A stretch of 64,000 nt of DNA from the NCBI RefSeq assembly GCF_900637025.1, contig NZ_LR134336.1, positions 1,832,501 to 1,896,500 of the forward strand, given 5' to 3'. The notes beneath the pieces are model-generated. The model saw only the letters and a list, made by a program, of their open reading frames with translations, was not told where the DNA came from and did not search any database. The translations under genes and the position numbers were made by a program. Below are positions 8,733 through 18,202 of the stretch, piece after piece; positions within the stretch are counted from its first letter, which is position 1, and each line of letters starts with the position of its first letter. Origin of the DNA: Streptococcus oralis ATCC 35037 (lineage in GTDB: Bacteria > Bacillota > Bacilli > Lactobacillales > Streptococcaceae).

Positions 8733-11378
8733 TTAAATGTCTTCTTTTTTGATCAATTCTGTACGAATTTCTTGTGGTGCTAAGAGTCCTGAATGAACTG
8801 GATATGGTCGTTCAAGCAAGTCCAGAATGGTTTGTTGCTGTTCTGATATACGCACATTTTCTTGACTCATATTGTAGTAACGAAGTACATATCCTTCTTC
8901 ATTTTCAGCTACCTTAAAGGCTGTTGGGCAGACTTGTGGTAAGCTGAGTGCCGCATGACTCAAGAGGCTACCAGTCGCAGCAACACTTCCTTCTTGTTTA
9001 GCAACTTGAAGACTAGTGAATGGTGTTTGGAAGGCTTTGGCACGACGGAAAGCGGAGAAGCGTTCCCCTGCTTGGTGGCATTCAAGAGCAAACTCGACTT
9101 CAAACTCACGCAAGCACTGAGCCTCTGGTGTTGGGAAGTAACCCCAGTCACCTAGCTCACCTGAGGCACGAAGAATGGTCACTGCAATGGTTTCGTCTCC
9201 AAGGATTTCATACTCGTGCAATCCTTTATTGGCCACCGTCACCCCTTTTTCATCGTCATACAGACTGACGAAGGCTTGTTGGTGTTGAGGATTTTCAGGA
9301 TTTTCCCAAGAAGCAGCTGGTTTGTTTGGTCGTGTCACCACCTCATAAATGCTTTCCGAATCATTGCTTGGACGCGTATTATGAGTCTTGACCAAGAGAC
9401 GGATACGGTGGTCCTTGGCTGTGTTAGTAAAGCGAGTCTTGAAGCGGATTTGTGGATTGTCAACAAAGACGGTCATCTCTGTTTCAAGAGGAAGGGTTGT
9501 TAGTTCATCTGAGCGTCCAGCTTCACGCGTCATAAACTCTATGATGCCTCTTTGTTCCGCATCCAGTTTTTCGTCTGCACTTACTGGAATTGTCAATTCA
9601 TGCTTGAGTAAGATCTTGGCAAAACGAGCTGTATTTTCCAAGACCTCATAGCCCTTAAGCTCTGCATAGATAGGCTCTGTTCCTTTTGGTTGGAAATAGA
9701 TGTACTCATTTCCGATGTCACCACGGTCTTCAAAACGAAGAACATCCTCATAAGCTTCATGAGTTGTCTTGTCGTAGACTGTGATATTTTCATCCACACT
9801 GACCGTTACAAATGGCGTATCAATCACTCCGTTTTGGTAAATACCGTCACGGTGTTCTTGTTCTCCTTCGAGCAATTGGAAGGTTGTCCAAGAAAGTGGT
9901 GCCAGATGAACAGGGACTGTCACGCGCACTTGTCGAGCGATACGAGCCTGACGGAACTTGTCTTTTGGCAAATCATACTCAAAGTTAGCTCCCAGATCTT
10001 CGATTTTCGCTTCTACAGCATGCCCTTCCAAGTCTTCGACACGGTAGCTTGGCAAGGTCAAAGCTGCCATCTTCTTATAGCCTTCTGTTGGGTGCAATTC
10101 CTTGAAATCACAAGTCGCCACATCAATCACGGTGCTGACCGTATCAACCTTGTCATGCAAACCTGTGTTAATGACAGTAAAGAGATGGTCGCTTTGCGCT
10201 TCGTGAGTTGCAATTTTGCCCTTCCACTCATTGAGAAGATTGGTCTTAACGAAGTTTCCAACTTGGTTGACCTTGGCAAAACGCGTTTCCATCTCACGGT
10301 GAACTTCGTCAATACTACAGCCACAGATACTATCATGTGGCGCATTTTGTAGAAGGACTTTCCAAGCATAAGTCAACTGATCCTTATGGTTGTGCCCACC
10401 AGTGATGACAGTCAATGGCTCCACTACTTGTTCTAGGAGGTTGCTATTTTCTTGGAAAGCTTGTTTGAGGTAAATACGGGATGAAGAAGTGTTAGCAAGT
10501 GTATACCAACCGTCTGTTTCTTGACTGGTCAACTCACCCGTAACGGTAGATAGTTGCTCAGGTAGAGCACTTTCTACTGCATGGACATAGTCATCAAATG
10601 AACTATGAACAAAAGTCACATCTGGGAAGAGTTCATTGGCCACACGAATGGCTTCGCTCAGATTTCGCTGTACAGGCTGGTGGTCACATCCGTTCATCAT
10701 CAACCATTGGTTGGTCGAAGCGTAGTCACGCACGTCTGACAATTTTTGTTTCCAGAAAGTTAGGGCCTCGTCCTTATCAACTGGGATTTCATTCCCGTTA
10801 CTGTACCAGTTGGCAAAGAGGATACCGAGGACGCGGCTTCCGTCCGCACCCTGCCAGTACATTTCTGAAAACTGGGAAGTAAACTGCTCATCTTCGAGAA
10901 CTTGGTTGTCAAATCCAATCGGCTTCACACCACGCCCAAAGGCTGCCACGTGAATGCCTGATTTCTGAAGGATTTGAGGAGCTTGTCCCATATTTCCAAA
11001 GGTATCTGGGAAGTAACCAATCTGAGTGGATTTGCCCCATTTTGCACATTCTGCTTGACCAATCAAGGTATTGCGGACGTTGGCTTCACTTGAAATCAAG
11101 TAATCATCCTGCAAGATGTAAAAGGGACCAATTTTGAGTTTGCCTTCGTCAATGTAACCTTGGACTTTGTCGCGATTTTCAGGGCGAATTTCCAAATAGT
11201 CATCCAGGACAATGGTTTGTCCATCCAAGTGGAAACTCTTAAACTCAGGGTCATTTTCAAAGAGATCAAAAAGATTGTCAAACAACTCCACCAACTGCAT
11301 ACGGTGGCTTTCAAAAGGTAAGTACCACTCACGGTCCCAGTGACTATGTGAGATAATATGTACAACAACATTTTCCAT
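8733..11378 (-). CDS. alpha-mannosidase, GH38
   Basis: Cytoplasmic retaining alpha-mannosidase acting on high-mannose or hybrid N-glycan pieces; the pneumococcal relative SP_2143 is, as I recall, 881 residues, the same as here. Start chosen at MENVVVHIISHSHWDREWY, with GAGG upstream; the ATG 15 bases earlier overlaps that site. Zinc ligands are visible in HSHWDREW (residues about 10-17), the nucleophile Asp in GYFPDTFGNMGQAP near residue 130, and GGHNHKDQ near residue 335 plus NAPHDSICGC supply further zinc ligands. The C-terminal half is the beta-rich domain. Preceded by GH125 with a 90-base gap and followed by a hairpin. Confidence 0.94.
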   Translation of the reverse strand: MENVVVHIISHSHWDREWYLPFESHRMQLVELFDNLFDLFENDPEFKSFHLDGQTIVLDDYLEIRPENRDKVQGYIDEGKLKIGPFYILQDDYLISSEANVRNTLIGQAECAKWGKSTQIGYFPDTFGNMGQAPQILQKSGIHVAAFGRGVKPIGFDNQVLEDEQFTSQFSEMYWQGADGSRVLGILFANWYSNGNEIPVDKDEALTFWKQKLSDVRDYASTNQWLMMNGCDHQPVQRNLSEAIRVANELFPDVTFVHSSFDDYVHAVESALPEQLSTVTGELTSQETDGWYTLANTSSSRIYLKQAFQENSNLLEQVVEPLTVITGGHNHKDQLTYAWKVLLQNAPHDSICGCSIDEVHREMETRFAKVNQVGNFVKTNLLNEWKGKIATHEAQSDHLFTVINTGLHDKVDTVSTVIDVATCDFKELHPTEGYKKMAALTLPSYRVEDLEGHAVEAKIEDLGANFEYDLPKDKFRQARIARQVRVTVPVHLAPLSWTTFQLLEGEQEHRDGIYQNGVIDTPFVTVSVDENITVYDKTTHEAYEDVLRFEDRGDIGNEYIYFQPKGTEPIYAELKGYEVLENTARFAKILLKHELTIPVSADEKLDAEQRGIIEFMTREAGRSDELTTLPLETEMTVFVDNPQIRFKTRFTNTAKDHRIRLLVKTHNTRPSNDSESIYEVVTRPNKPAASWENPENPQHQQAFVSLYDDEKGVTVANKGLHEYEILGDETIAVTILRASGELGDWGYFPTPEAQCLREFEVEFALECHQAGERFSAFRRAKAFQTPFTSLQVAKQEGSVAATGSLLSHAALSLPQVCPTAFKVAENEEGYVLRYYNMSQENVRISEQQQTILDLLERPYPVHSGLLAPQEIRTELIKKEDI

Positions 11379-11468
11379 GAAGTAAAACCTCATTCTAAAT
11401 TTAAATTTTAACGTTTTAAATGTAAAGGTGTGATTCTGACACGAATCGGTGAAACTAAAGCGCGCTCC

Positions 11469-12749
11469 TTAACGAATATCCAGGTAATCCAAGACTAATT
11501 CACAGAACATCATGTTGGCCCAAGAAAACCATTCACGTGAGTAAAGCGTTGGGTCATCCACGTGGAAGCTTTCGTGCATGACACCTGTACCACCGTCGCA
11601 GGCAACGAGCTGATCCAGCAAGAATTTCTTCTCTGCCTTATCACTTGTTGTCAGGCCTTGGATAGAAAGGGCAATCGGCCAGATATAGCGATAGAAAGTA
11701 TGAGAACTTCCGAGACCACTAGCATATTCACCTTGGTAGAAATATGGATTTTCAGGGCTCAGAATGGTCCGACGAGTTGCTTGGTAAACCTCATCGTCAA
11801 TGTCGCAGTAGCCCAGATAAGGCGCAGCCAACAAACTTGGTACGTTTGGATCATCCATGATGCTAGCATTTCCTAGACCATCCACTTCAAAGGCGTAAAT
11901 CTTTTCACCCTTGCTGTTGGAGGTATAAGCGTAGTTTTCGATTCCTTCTTGGATCTCTGCTTGCAGACGTTTAGCGTCTGCGATGATGTTTTGGCTATCA
12001 GCTAGATCTAGTTCTGCAAAGATTTCTTGGACATACCCCAAGACAACGACTGCAAACATATTGGATGGAATCAAATAGCTATACTGACAGCAGTCATCAC
12101 TTGGTCGGAAGGCTGACCAGGTCATACCTGTCAGGGCAAAGTCAGGTCCAAAGCCATCATTTACCAGAGTATCTTCCTTGCGGTCTGTATCGCGGACAAA
12201 ACGATATGGAGAGTTGTTGTGGTCCTGCTCTACCGTCCAGAGATGAAGGATTTCCTTGGTCGCAGCGACAAAAGTTTCATCAAACTGACTGGTTTCGCCA
12301 GTCTCTTTCCAAAGGAGATAAGCCAGCTGCAAAGGATAGCAAAGCGAGTCCACCTCATACTTGCGCTCCCAGATCCAACCGTTAAGGTCGGTGTGGTCAG
12401 TCTCATGGTGACCCTTCCAGTTTTCCTCAATGTTAAAGGAGTTGGCATAAGGATCCTTGAGCACCAAGGTCATCTGACGCTTAACCAAACCTGCAATGGT
12501 CTGACGCAGGAGAGGATCTCTTTTAGCCACATGAAGGTAGGGTCTGAGTTGGGCTGTCGAATCCCGAAGCCACATGGCAGGAATATCCCCAGTGAGTACA
12601 AAAGTTGAGCCATCTTCTAAGATTTCAACTGTATTATCCAAGGTGTCTGTGTAGCAACGCTCGAAGACATCCACCCACTCCGGATGGTCCTTGGCCCGCT
12701 CTGCTACTTCGTCCAGCCATTCTCTAACAATTTCTTTCGAATAAATCAT
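11469..12749 (-). CDS. exo-alpha-1,6-mannosidase, GH125
   Basis: Inverting exo-alpha-1,6-mannosidase of family GH125, 426 residues, the same length I recall for the structurally characterised pneumococcal enzyme (SP_2144). The start MIYSKEIVREWLDE is preceded by GAGGAAA; the in-frame ATG at 12773 has no such site. Family motifs seen: PAMWLRDSTAQLRPYL near residue 57, KYEVDSLCYPLQLAYLLWK near residue 130, and WSAFRPSDDCCQYSYLIPSN near residue 212. No signal peptide. Expected to remove alpha-1,6-mannose from the core after the other mannosidases have acted. Likely first gene of the run GH125-GH38-ROK-GH20. Confidence 0.94.
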   Translation of the reverse strand: MIYSKEIVREWLDEVAERAKDHPEWVDVFERCYTDTLDNTVEILEDGSTFVLTGDIPAMWLRDSTAQLRPYLHVAKRDPLLRQTIAGLVKRQMTLVLKDPYANSFNIEENWKGHHETDHTDLNGWIWERKYEVDSLCYPLQLAYLLWKETGETSQFDETFVAATKEILHLWTVEQDHNNSPYRFVRDTDRKEDTLVNDGFGPDFALTGMTWSAFRPSDDCCQYSYLIPSNMFAVVVLGYVQEIFAELDLADSQNIIADAKRLQAEIQEGIENYAYTSNSKGEKIYAFEVDGLGNASIMDDPNVPSLLAAPYLGYCDIDDEVYQATRRTILSPENPYFYQGEYASGLGSSHTFYRYIWPIALSIQGLTTSDKAEKKFLLDQLVACDGGTGVMHESFHVDDPTLYSREWFSWANMMFCELVLDYLDIR

Positions 12750-12849
12750 CGTGCAGTTTCCTCTTTCAAACAAGTTTCATGTTCAGTATAAAAAAAATCA
12801 CCCCTAAAAGATATACACAAACTAAAGTCGTTTTGAAACAAACTTATGA

Positions 12850-12876
12850 AAAAAAAGCTGGGATTCCCCCAACTTT
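12850..12876 (-). terminator. terminator after the disrupted membrane protein gene
   Basis: On the minus strand AAAAGTTGG pairs with CCAGCTTTT (one G-U pair) around a GGGAATC loop and is followed by a run of Ts, directly after the stop at 12878. Confidence 0.75.
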
Positions 12877-12877
12877 T

Positions 12878-14236
12878 CTATTCACTTTTCTTTTCTTCGT
12901 AAACCTTATAACCTTCGGTAGCCAGTTCAGCTTTTAGACCTTCTAAATCTTTTGATCCCCAGCTTGATACTTTAGAAGCAGCATCAAGATCCAGATTATT
13001 GTCCTTCAAAAGGTAAGCTTGATAACCATAGTATTTGTAACGAACTTCTTTTGAATTGCCACTTGACCAAGTTACTTTATAAACTGTTATCAACGAAACT
13101 TTTCCATTTGATTTTTTATTCTCTTCTGGGATGACTTTCAAATAACTGCCTTGCGACTCTAAAGTGTAGGTGCTAAAGGAACTATTTTGATTTTCAGACT
13201 TGCTATAGTCATCATTCTTTTTCAGAAGATCCGCAAAGTTCTTCACATCTTTTAAGTCTTTCAACCCTTCAACAGTCACCTCGACCTTATTGTTGTCAAC
13301 AACTTTTCCTTTTGATTTTAACTCATTGATATAGGTCACACTAACAGTAAGAGTAACTGTATCTCCGTTCTTCAAGTTTGTCGGACGTTTGTTATCTTCA
13401 AAGTTGAAATAGCCGTCTTTATTAGGATTTTCTGTAATAGACGCTATGCCATACCCATTAAATCCAGTAAATGTCACAGGAGTTTCTTTGAGCAAATCAG
13501 CCGTTGATACCTTCTCATATTCTTTCAAGTTTTCAACTTTGAAAGTTTTCTTTTCAGCTTTAAATGGTGAGTTTTTTGAGCTTGTTGTTACAGTGAACGT
13601 AACTTCATCCCCATTTTTGAGACCATTTGTTTTGTCAAATTCATAATGGACACTACTAATCATCGCTTCTGCTTGTATCAATTTAGACGCCAACTTGCCA
13701 TCTCTTGACACCTCTGCGTAAATAATAGAATCTTTTTTAGCCAAACCAGCTGCCTGATCTTTATTAAAGCCTACTTTTTGGTATGCTATTTCTGCTACTT
13801 TCTCAGCAATATCTTGACTATTATAAGTTACCGTTCCAGATTCTTCATAACCTGAGAACTCAACTTTAACGTCGCCAATCAAGCTTTTTGGTTGTGACTG
13901 GATAACATTGTATCCCACAAATGCCACAATAATAACGGCTACTGCCACAAGAGCTGCAATGATTTCTTTGCGTTTCGTTGCAAACAGTCCTTTGGTTTTT
14001 TCAACTACTTGTTGAGCTGAAGCCGCAGCTGAAGCTTTTGCATCTTCTTTCTGTTCTGATTTAGAATCTTTCTCTTCCACCACTTCTTCAGATTGGTCAT
14101 CTTTTGCTTGCTCAGAAGCAGTTTCTTCCACAGTTTCTGGTTCTTGAGTAGCAACTGACTTCACATCCTCTACAGGCGTGTTTTCAACCTTCTCTACAGA
14201 TTATTCGTTATTCACATTATTTACCGAATCACTCAT
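12878..14236 (-). pseudogene. single-pass membrane protein with extracellular beta domains, in-frame stop at codon 12
   Basis: I do not recognise the family. The natural start is ATG 14236 (MSDSVNNVNNE), with AGGGGA upstream, but codon 12 is TAA (14201-14203). The frame then stays open to 12878, giving a 428-residue ORF if read from GTG 14164. A CAA-to-TAA change is the simplest explanation. The protein has an acidic Glu/Lys/Ser-rich cytoplasmic N-terminus, one membrane helix (IIAALVAVAVIIVAFVGYNV) and an extracellular part. That part has two similar modules ending GLKNGDEVTFTVT and NLKNGDTVTLTVS and a distinct C-terminal region. Either the gene is inactive or a shorter form starts downstream. 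It lies inside the N-glycan region but has no evident glycan role. Confidence 0.8.
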
Positions 14237-14269
14237 AAAAAAAATCCCCTTTTCTTTTTTATTGTCTCC

Positions 14270-14297
14270 ATTCTAACAAAAGAATGAATATTTGTAA
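14270..14297 (-). promoter_or_regulatory. promoter of the disrupted membrane protein gene
   Basis: TAGAAT (14270-14275, minus strand) with the TG of an extended -10 one base upstream, and TTACAA (14292-14297) at 16-base spacing. This intact promoter and ribosome site argue that the gene was expressed until recently. Confidence 0.5.
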
Positions 14298-14337
14298 ATT
14301 ATTAACCGAAATTTATAGGGGCATTCACTTTTTAAAA

Positions 14338-14366
14338 TTCGGTTATTGGCAATTTCATGTTATACT
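14338..14366 (+). promoter_or_regulatory. candidate promoter of the GH92 gene
   Basis: TTCGGT (14338-14343), 17-base spacer, TATACT (14361-14366), 30 bases before the ATG. The -35 is weak. AACCGAAATTT and AAATTCGGTT in the same gap form an imperfect inverted repeat that could be an operator. Confidence 0.45.
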
Positions 14367-14395
14367 AAACAAAAACTCCAACAGAAAGCTTTTTT

Positions 14396-16483
14396 ATGAA
14401 AACACTACTTGAAACCATCGATACCCGCTTTGGGACTGCCAGCAAACACGCCTTTTCTCGAGGAAATACCCTGCCCTACACAGGCGTCCCTTTCGGGATG
14501 AATTATTTTGTGCCTCAGACCAGTGACCAGGAGGGAGCTTGGTTTTTCGATCCGCATCTGCCCATTTTTCAAGGGATTCGATTAACCCACCAACCCAGTC
14601 CTTGGATTGGGGACTACTCTTGGCTCCTTCTGACACCTGTTACAGGCCAGCTAGGTGGAGACAGCCTCTTTCACCGTCAGTCCTCCTATGATATGGATAA
14701 GGCCTCTTTCCAGCCTCATTATCTGAAGATTTTCTCCCTGCGCTATCAGATTGGAACCCAGCTCACACCGACTTGCTATGGCGCTTCTATTCGTTTGGAG
14801 CAAAAGCAAGGCAAAGCCCTCTCCCTCTATCTTCACACAGCAGATGAACTGACAGTGGAGCAAGTAGATAAGCGGACTCTAGCCCTGCGTCAAGAGGGAA
14901 AAACAGAGACCAACAAAAATCCGCTGATACTGTTTACTGCTTTACAAATGAATACGGATATTCTTGCTATCACACAAGAAGAGGGAGACTGGCGAATTGA
15001 CTTAGCAAGCAGTCAAGCCGAGATTCAACTAGCGACTTCCTTTATTTCTCCTTCTCAAGCGCTATTTAATCTACCTCAAACGGACTTTGATAGCTGTAAA
15101 GCAAATGCCCAAGCAAACTGGGAAAATCTCCTCCACCGTTTTGATATCGTGGAGACAGGGGAAGCCGACCGAATCTTCTTTGATCACTGCCTCTACAGAC
15201 TCTTCCTCTTCCCACAGACATTTTATGAGGTGAACGAGTCAGGGCAGAACATCCACATGGATTTGTCTACTAGTACTGTCAAGCCTGGTGTCCTCTTTAG
15301 CAACAATGGTTTCTGGGATACCTTCCGCACCACCTTTCCCCTCTTTGCCCTTATCATACCGGAACACTATCACCGCTTTCTAGAAGGTTTCCTCAATAGC
15401 TACCGCGATACTGGATTCCTTCCAAAGTGGCTGGCTCCAGACGAGCGTGGTATGATGCCTGGTACCCTTTTAGATGGTATTATCGCAGATAGCGCCTGCA
15501 AGGACATGGCTCCTGACTTGGAAGAAGAACTCCTCCAAGCTATGCTGGAGACAGCCACCAAGTCCGACCCTCTCGGCATCAATGGTCGCCACGGACTAGC
15601 CCAATACCAAGAATTAGGTTATCTTTCTACCGACCACCACGAAAGTGTCAGTCACACCCTTGACTATGCCTATAGTGACTTTTGTATCGCCAGCTGTGCC
15701 GAAAAACTAGGTCAGAATGACATCGCGAAAACTTATAGAACTGCGTCTCAAAATTACCGTCATCTATTTGACACTGAGACAGGCTACATGCGTGCGCGAG
15801 ATAGCCAAGGCAACTTCCGCCCTGACTTCTCTCCTTATAGTTGGGGACGCGACTACGCCGAATGCTCTGCCATTCAAGCGACCTTAGGCGTCTTACATGA
15901 TATCCCAGGCTTAATCCAGCTTATGGGTGGAAAAGAAGCCTTCAGCCACTATCTTTTGAAAGCCTGTCAGGACGCTCCTCTCTTTGAAACCACCGGCTAT
16001 GGTTACGAGATTCATGAAATGAGCGAGATGGCAACAGCTCCCTTTGGACAACTCGCCATTTCCAACCAGCCTAGCTTCCACATCCCTTATCTCTTCCACT
16101 ACAGCGACTACCCTGACTACACTGCTCTACTCATCAAAACCCTCCGTCAGAAAGCCTTTCACCCAAGCTGGCAAGCCTATCCTGGCGATGAGGACAATGG
16201 CAGTCTCTCGGCTTGGTACATCTGGTCGACTCTGGGATTTTATCCGACCTGTCCAGGAAAATCAAGCTACGACCTCGGAATCCCTCTCTTTGACCACCTC
16301 CGTATCTACCTGGCTAAGGAAAATAAATGGCTGGATATCCATGCCGAGCAAAACTACAGCCATTTCAACTTTGTCAAAGAATGCCGACTGGACCAGACCC
16401 CAGTATCTAGCATTCAACACCAAGACCTCTTGAAAGCTGAGCAACTGACCTTCACCCTCAGCTGGCTACCAAATCACTCCTAA
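14396..16483 (+). CDS. alpha-1,2-mannosidase, GH92
   Basis: Calcium-dependent inverting exo-alpha-mannosidase, mainly alpha-1,2-linked, that trims high-mannose N-glycans. 695 residues with no signal peptide, so intracellular like the rest of the set. Family landmarks: FFDPHLPIFQGIRLTHQPSP near residue 48, HESVSHTLDYAYSDFCIA near residue 418, and the metal and acid region GDEDNGSLSAWYIWSTLGFYP near residue 597, the GH92 hallmark. It is the only glycosidase of the region on the plus strand, transcribed divergently from the disrupted membrane gene and convergently with the GH29 gene, with its own promoter. The pneumococcal equivalent is SP_2145 by memory. Confidence 0.94.
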   Translation: MKTLLETIDTRFGTASKHAFSRGNTLPYTGVPFGMNYFVPQTSDQEGAWFFDPHLPIFQGIRLTHQPSPWIGDYSWLLLTPVTGQLGGDSLFHRQSSYDMDKASFQPHYLKIFSLRYQIGTQLTPTCYGASIRLEQKQGKALSLYLHTADELTVEQVDKRTLALRQEGKTETNKNPLILFTALQMNTDILAITQEEGDWRIDLASSQAEIQLATSFISPSQALFNLPQTDFDSCKANAQANWENLLHRFDIVETGEADRIFFDHCLYRLFLFPQTFYEVNESGQNIHMDLSTSTVKPGVLFSNNGFWDTFRTTFPLFALIIPEHYHRFLEGFLNSYRDTGFLPKWLAPDERGMMPGTLLDGIIADSACKDMAPDLEEELLQAMLETATKSDPLGINGRHGLAQYQELGYLSTDHHESVSHTLDYAYSDFCIASCAEKLGQNDIAKTYRTASQNYRHLFDTETGYMRARDSQGNFRPDFSPYSWGRDYAECSAIQATLGVLHDIPGLIQLMGGKEAFSHYLLKACQDAPLFETTGYGYEIHEMSEMATAPFGQLAISNQPSFHIPYLFHYSDYPDYTALLIKTLRQKAFHPSWQAYPGDEDNGSLSAWYIWSTLGFYPTCPGKSSYDLGIPLFDHLRIYLAKENKWLDIHAEQNYSHFNFVKECRLDQTPVSSIQHQDLLKAEQLTFTLSWLPNHS

Positions 16484-16486
16484 CCA

Positions 16487-16520
16487 AAAGAACCTTTGCA
16501 TCGCGCAAAGGTTCTTCTTT
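16487..16520. terminator. bidirectional terminator between GH92 and GH29
   Basis: AAAGAACCTTTGC and GCAAAGGTTCTT form a perfect stem of at least 11 bp around ATCGC, with T-rich tracts on both sides. It serves the converging genes. Confidence 0.9.
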
Positions 16521-18202
16521 TATGAAACTTGGACCTGAAGCTGGTCAACCAGCTGCCCATCTACCGTCAAATTCAGATAAAAATCTAAGCTTTTATCTCC
16601 TGCAAAATACAAGGTTGGTAGCGTTAGCCTTTTTTCAGTCTCGCTAACTTGAAACGCAAGGACTTGAATCTCGTCCCGATAAGCGACACCATGCACACCC
16701 GTCCCTGGTTGAATCGAAATCTTAGCTTCTAAAGGACTGCTAGATTCTATGCGTTTCACTGTAAAGTGGACATTTTCTCCCTTGATCACAGCTAGACTTT
16801 TTTCTGAAAACTCTAGTTGCTGAACAGCTTCTTTTTTCGACAAGGTAGGTGTTTTATAGAGTGAAATTTTGGTCAACAAAGGCAAAGCCTGTGCCTCTGT
16901 AATGGTCACGCGTATCTTCTGCGCCTCAACGACTGATCCTCGTAAGAGACGTTTGTAGCCAACAGTATAACCAGAGCCAAACTCCTGCCAGGCACCATCC
17001 AACTCTACCTGAACATGGAAAGCAGCGATGCGTTGCCCCAACTTCAAATCTTCTCTCAGCTCGATCACATCAAAAGTTTTAGGTGCCCCTAAATCGAGCT
17101 CTAATTGGATTGGCAACTCTGCATCACTTGACCAAGAACTAGCCTCCAGTCCATCTGTCAGATGATGACAAGCAAAGTCTGGTGATAGAGCAGGACCAGA
17201 TACCTTGGCTCCCAAAGCCAAATCCTCTTTATAGAACTCGTCACGGTAGACAGCAAATTCATAGAGACGCTGAATATCCTTTTCGTCAAAGAGTCCATCT
17301 TGGTTTGGAGGAATATTGAGTAAGAGAGGTGTACCCCGACCCACCGAGTGAAAGTAGATTTCGACCAATTCCTCAAGAGACTTGGGATCCTGATCCTCAT
17401 GGTAAAACCAGCCTGGCCGAAGAGAAACATCTGCCTCACCGATTGAAAACAGCGTTCCCGAGGGGTCTCCGTGCTGCAGGTAATCTAATTCCGCTTCTGT
17501 CCCCAACTGGTCTGGCTTGACTTTTTGCCACAAGGGGTCCCCTGCATAGCCTCGTTCATTTCCAATCCAGCGAATACTAGTTCCCTCAGTGGAGAAAATC
17601 AAACAATCGCCCTGCAAGTCACGAATGGTTTCAAACCAGGTCTCAAACTCATAGTTGACCTTCTGGGCCCCTTCTCCTCGAGCACCATCCATCCACACCT
17701 CAGCGAACTTACCGGCATTCCCATAGGCAGGATTTGACAAGATTTCCTTCAATTGAGCCAGATAGTAGGCATTGTAGTCTGCTTCTCGGTCCACATGATA
17801 GAGGGGACTATGGGCATCCCAAGGAGATAAATAAACTCCCATATCCATGTCAAACTCAGTTACAGCTTTGGAAACCTCAAGGAGCAAGTCCCCCTTTCCA
17901 TCCCTCCAAGGGCTAGCCTTGACCGAATAATCTGTATGTGCTGACGGATAGAGCACAAAACCATCGTGGTGCTTGACCACCAAAATCAGCTTTTTAAAAC
18001 CCGTTTCTTTGAGTACCCGAACCCATTCACGCGCATCCAACTTGGTCGGGTTAAAGCGTTCAGGATCCTCCTGTCCAGTCCCCCATTCCTGGTCATAAAA
18101 GGTATTAGGACCAAAATGGATAAAGGCAGCTAGTTCATCCTCTAAATAATCCAGCTGGGCCTGGCTTGGTAATGGTCCATGCGGTTTTATTTTCGTCATC
18201 AT
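16520..18202 (-). CDS. alpha-L-fucosidase, GH29
   Basis: Retaining alpha-L-fucosidase that removes fucose from glycan antennae or core. Start taken at the ATGATG near 18202 (MMTKIKPHGPLPSQAQLDYL), giving 560 residues; the longer frame would read through the DnaA-box dyad. GH29 motifs: FIHFGPNTFYDQEWG near residue 28, LILVVKHHDGFVLYPS near residue 72, and FAEVWMDGARGEG near residue 165, carrying the nucleophile Asp. After the barrel, residues from about 330 contain a discoidin-like module (FDVIELREDLKLGQRIAAF), then a beta-rich end. No signal peptide, so it works on imported sugars. By memory it corresponds to SP_2146. Confidence 0.92.
   Translation of the reverse strand: MMTKIKPHGPLPSQAQLDYLEDELAAFIHFGPNTFYDQEWGTGQEDPERFNPTKLDAREWVRVLKETGFKKLILVVKHHDGFVLYPSAHTDYSVKASPWRDGKGDLLLEVSKAVTEFDMDMGVYLSPWDAHSPLYHVDREADYNAYYLAQLKEILSNPAYGNAGKFAEVWMDGARGEGAQKVNYEFETWFETIRDLQGDCLIFSTEGTSIRWIGNERGYAGDPLWQKVKPDQLGTEAELDYLQHGDPSGTLFSIGEADVSLRPGWFYHEDQDPKSLEELVEIYFHSVGRGTPLLLNIPPNQDGLFDEKDIQRLYEFAVYRDEFYKEDLALGAKVSGPALSPDFACHHLTDGLEASSWSSDAELPIQLELDLGAPKTFDVIELREDLKLGQRIAAFHVQVELDGAWQEFGSGYTVGYKRLLRGSVVEAQKIRVTITEAQALPLLTKISLYKTPTLSKKEAVQQLEFSEKSLAVIKGENVHFTVKRIESSSPLEAKISIQPGTGVHGVAYRDEIQVLAFQVSETEKRLTLPTLYFAGDKSLDFYLNLTVDGQLVDQLQVQVS

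Noticed and set aside
9690..10352. 220-codon plus-strand ORF inside the GH38 gene
   Set aside because: Antisense shadow of a strongly conserved catalytic gene; no ribosome site and no recognisable domain.
11394..11468. cre-like AACGTTTT between GH38 and GH125
   Set aside because: It lacks the CG-centred TG...CA ends of a cre site; AT-rich chance match.
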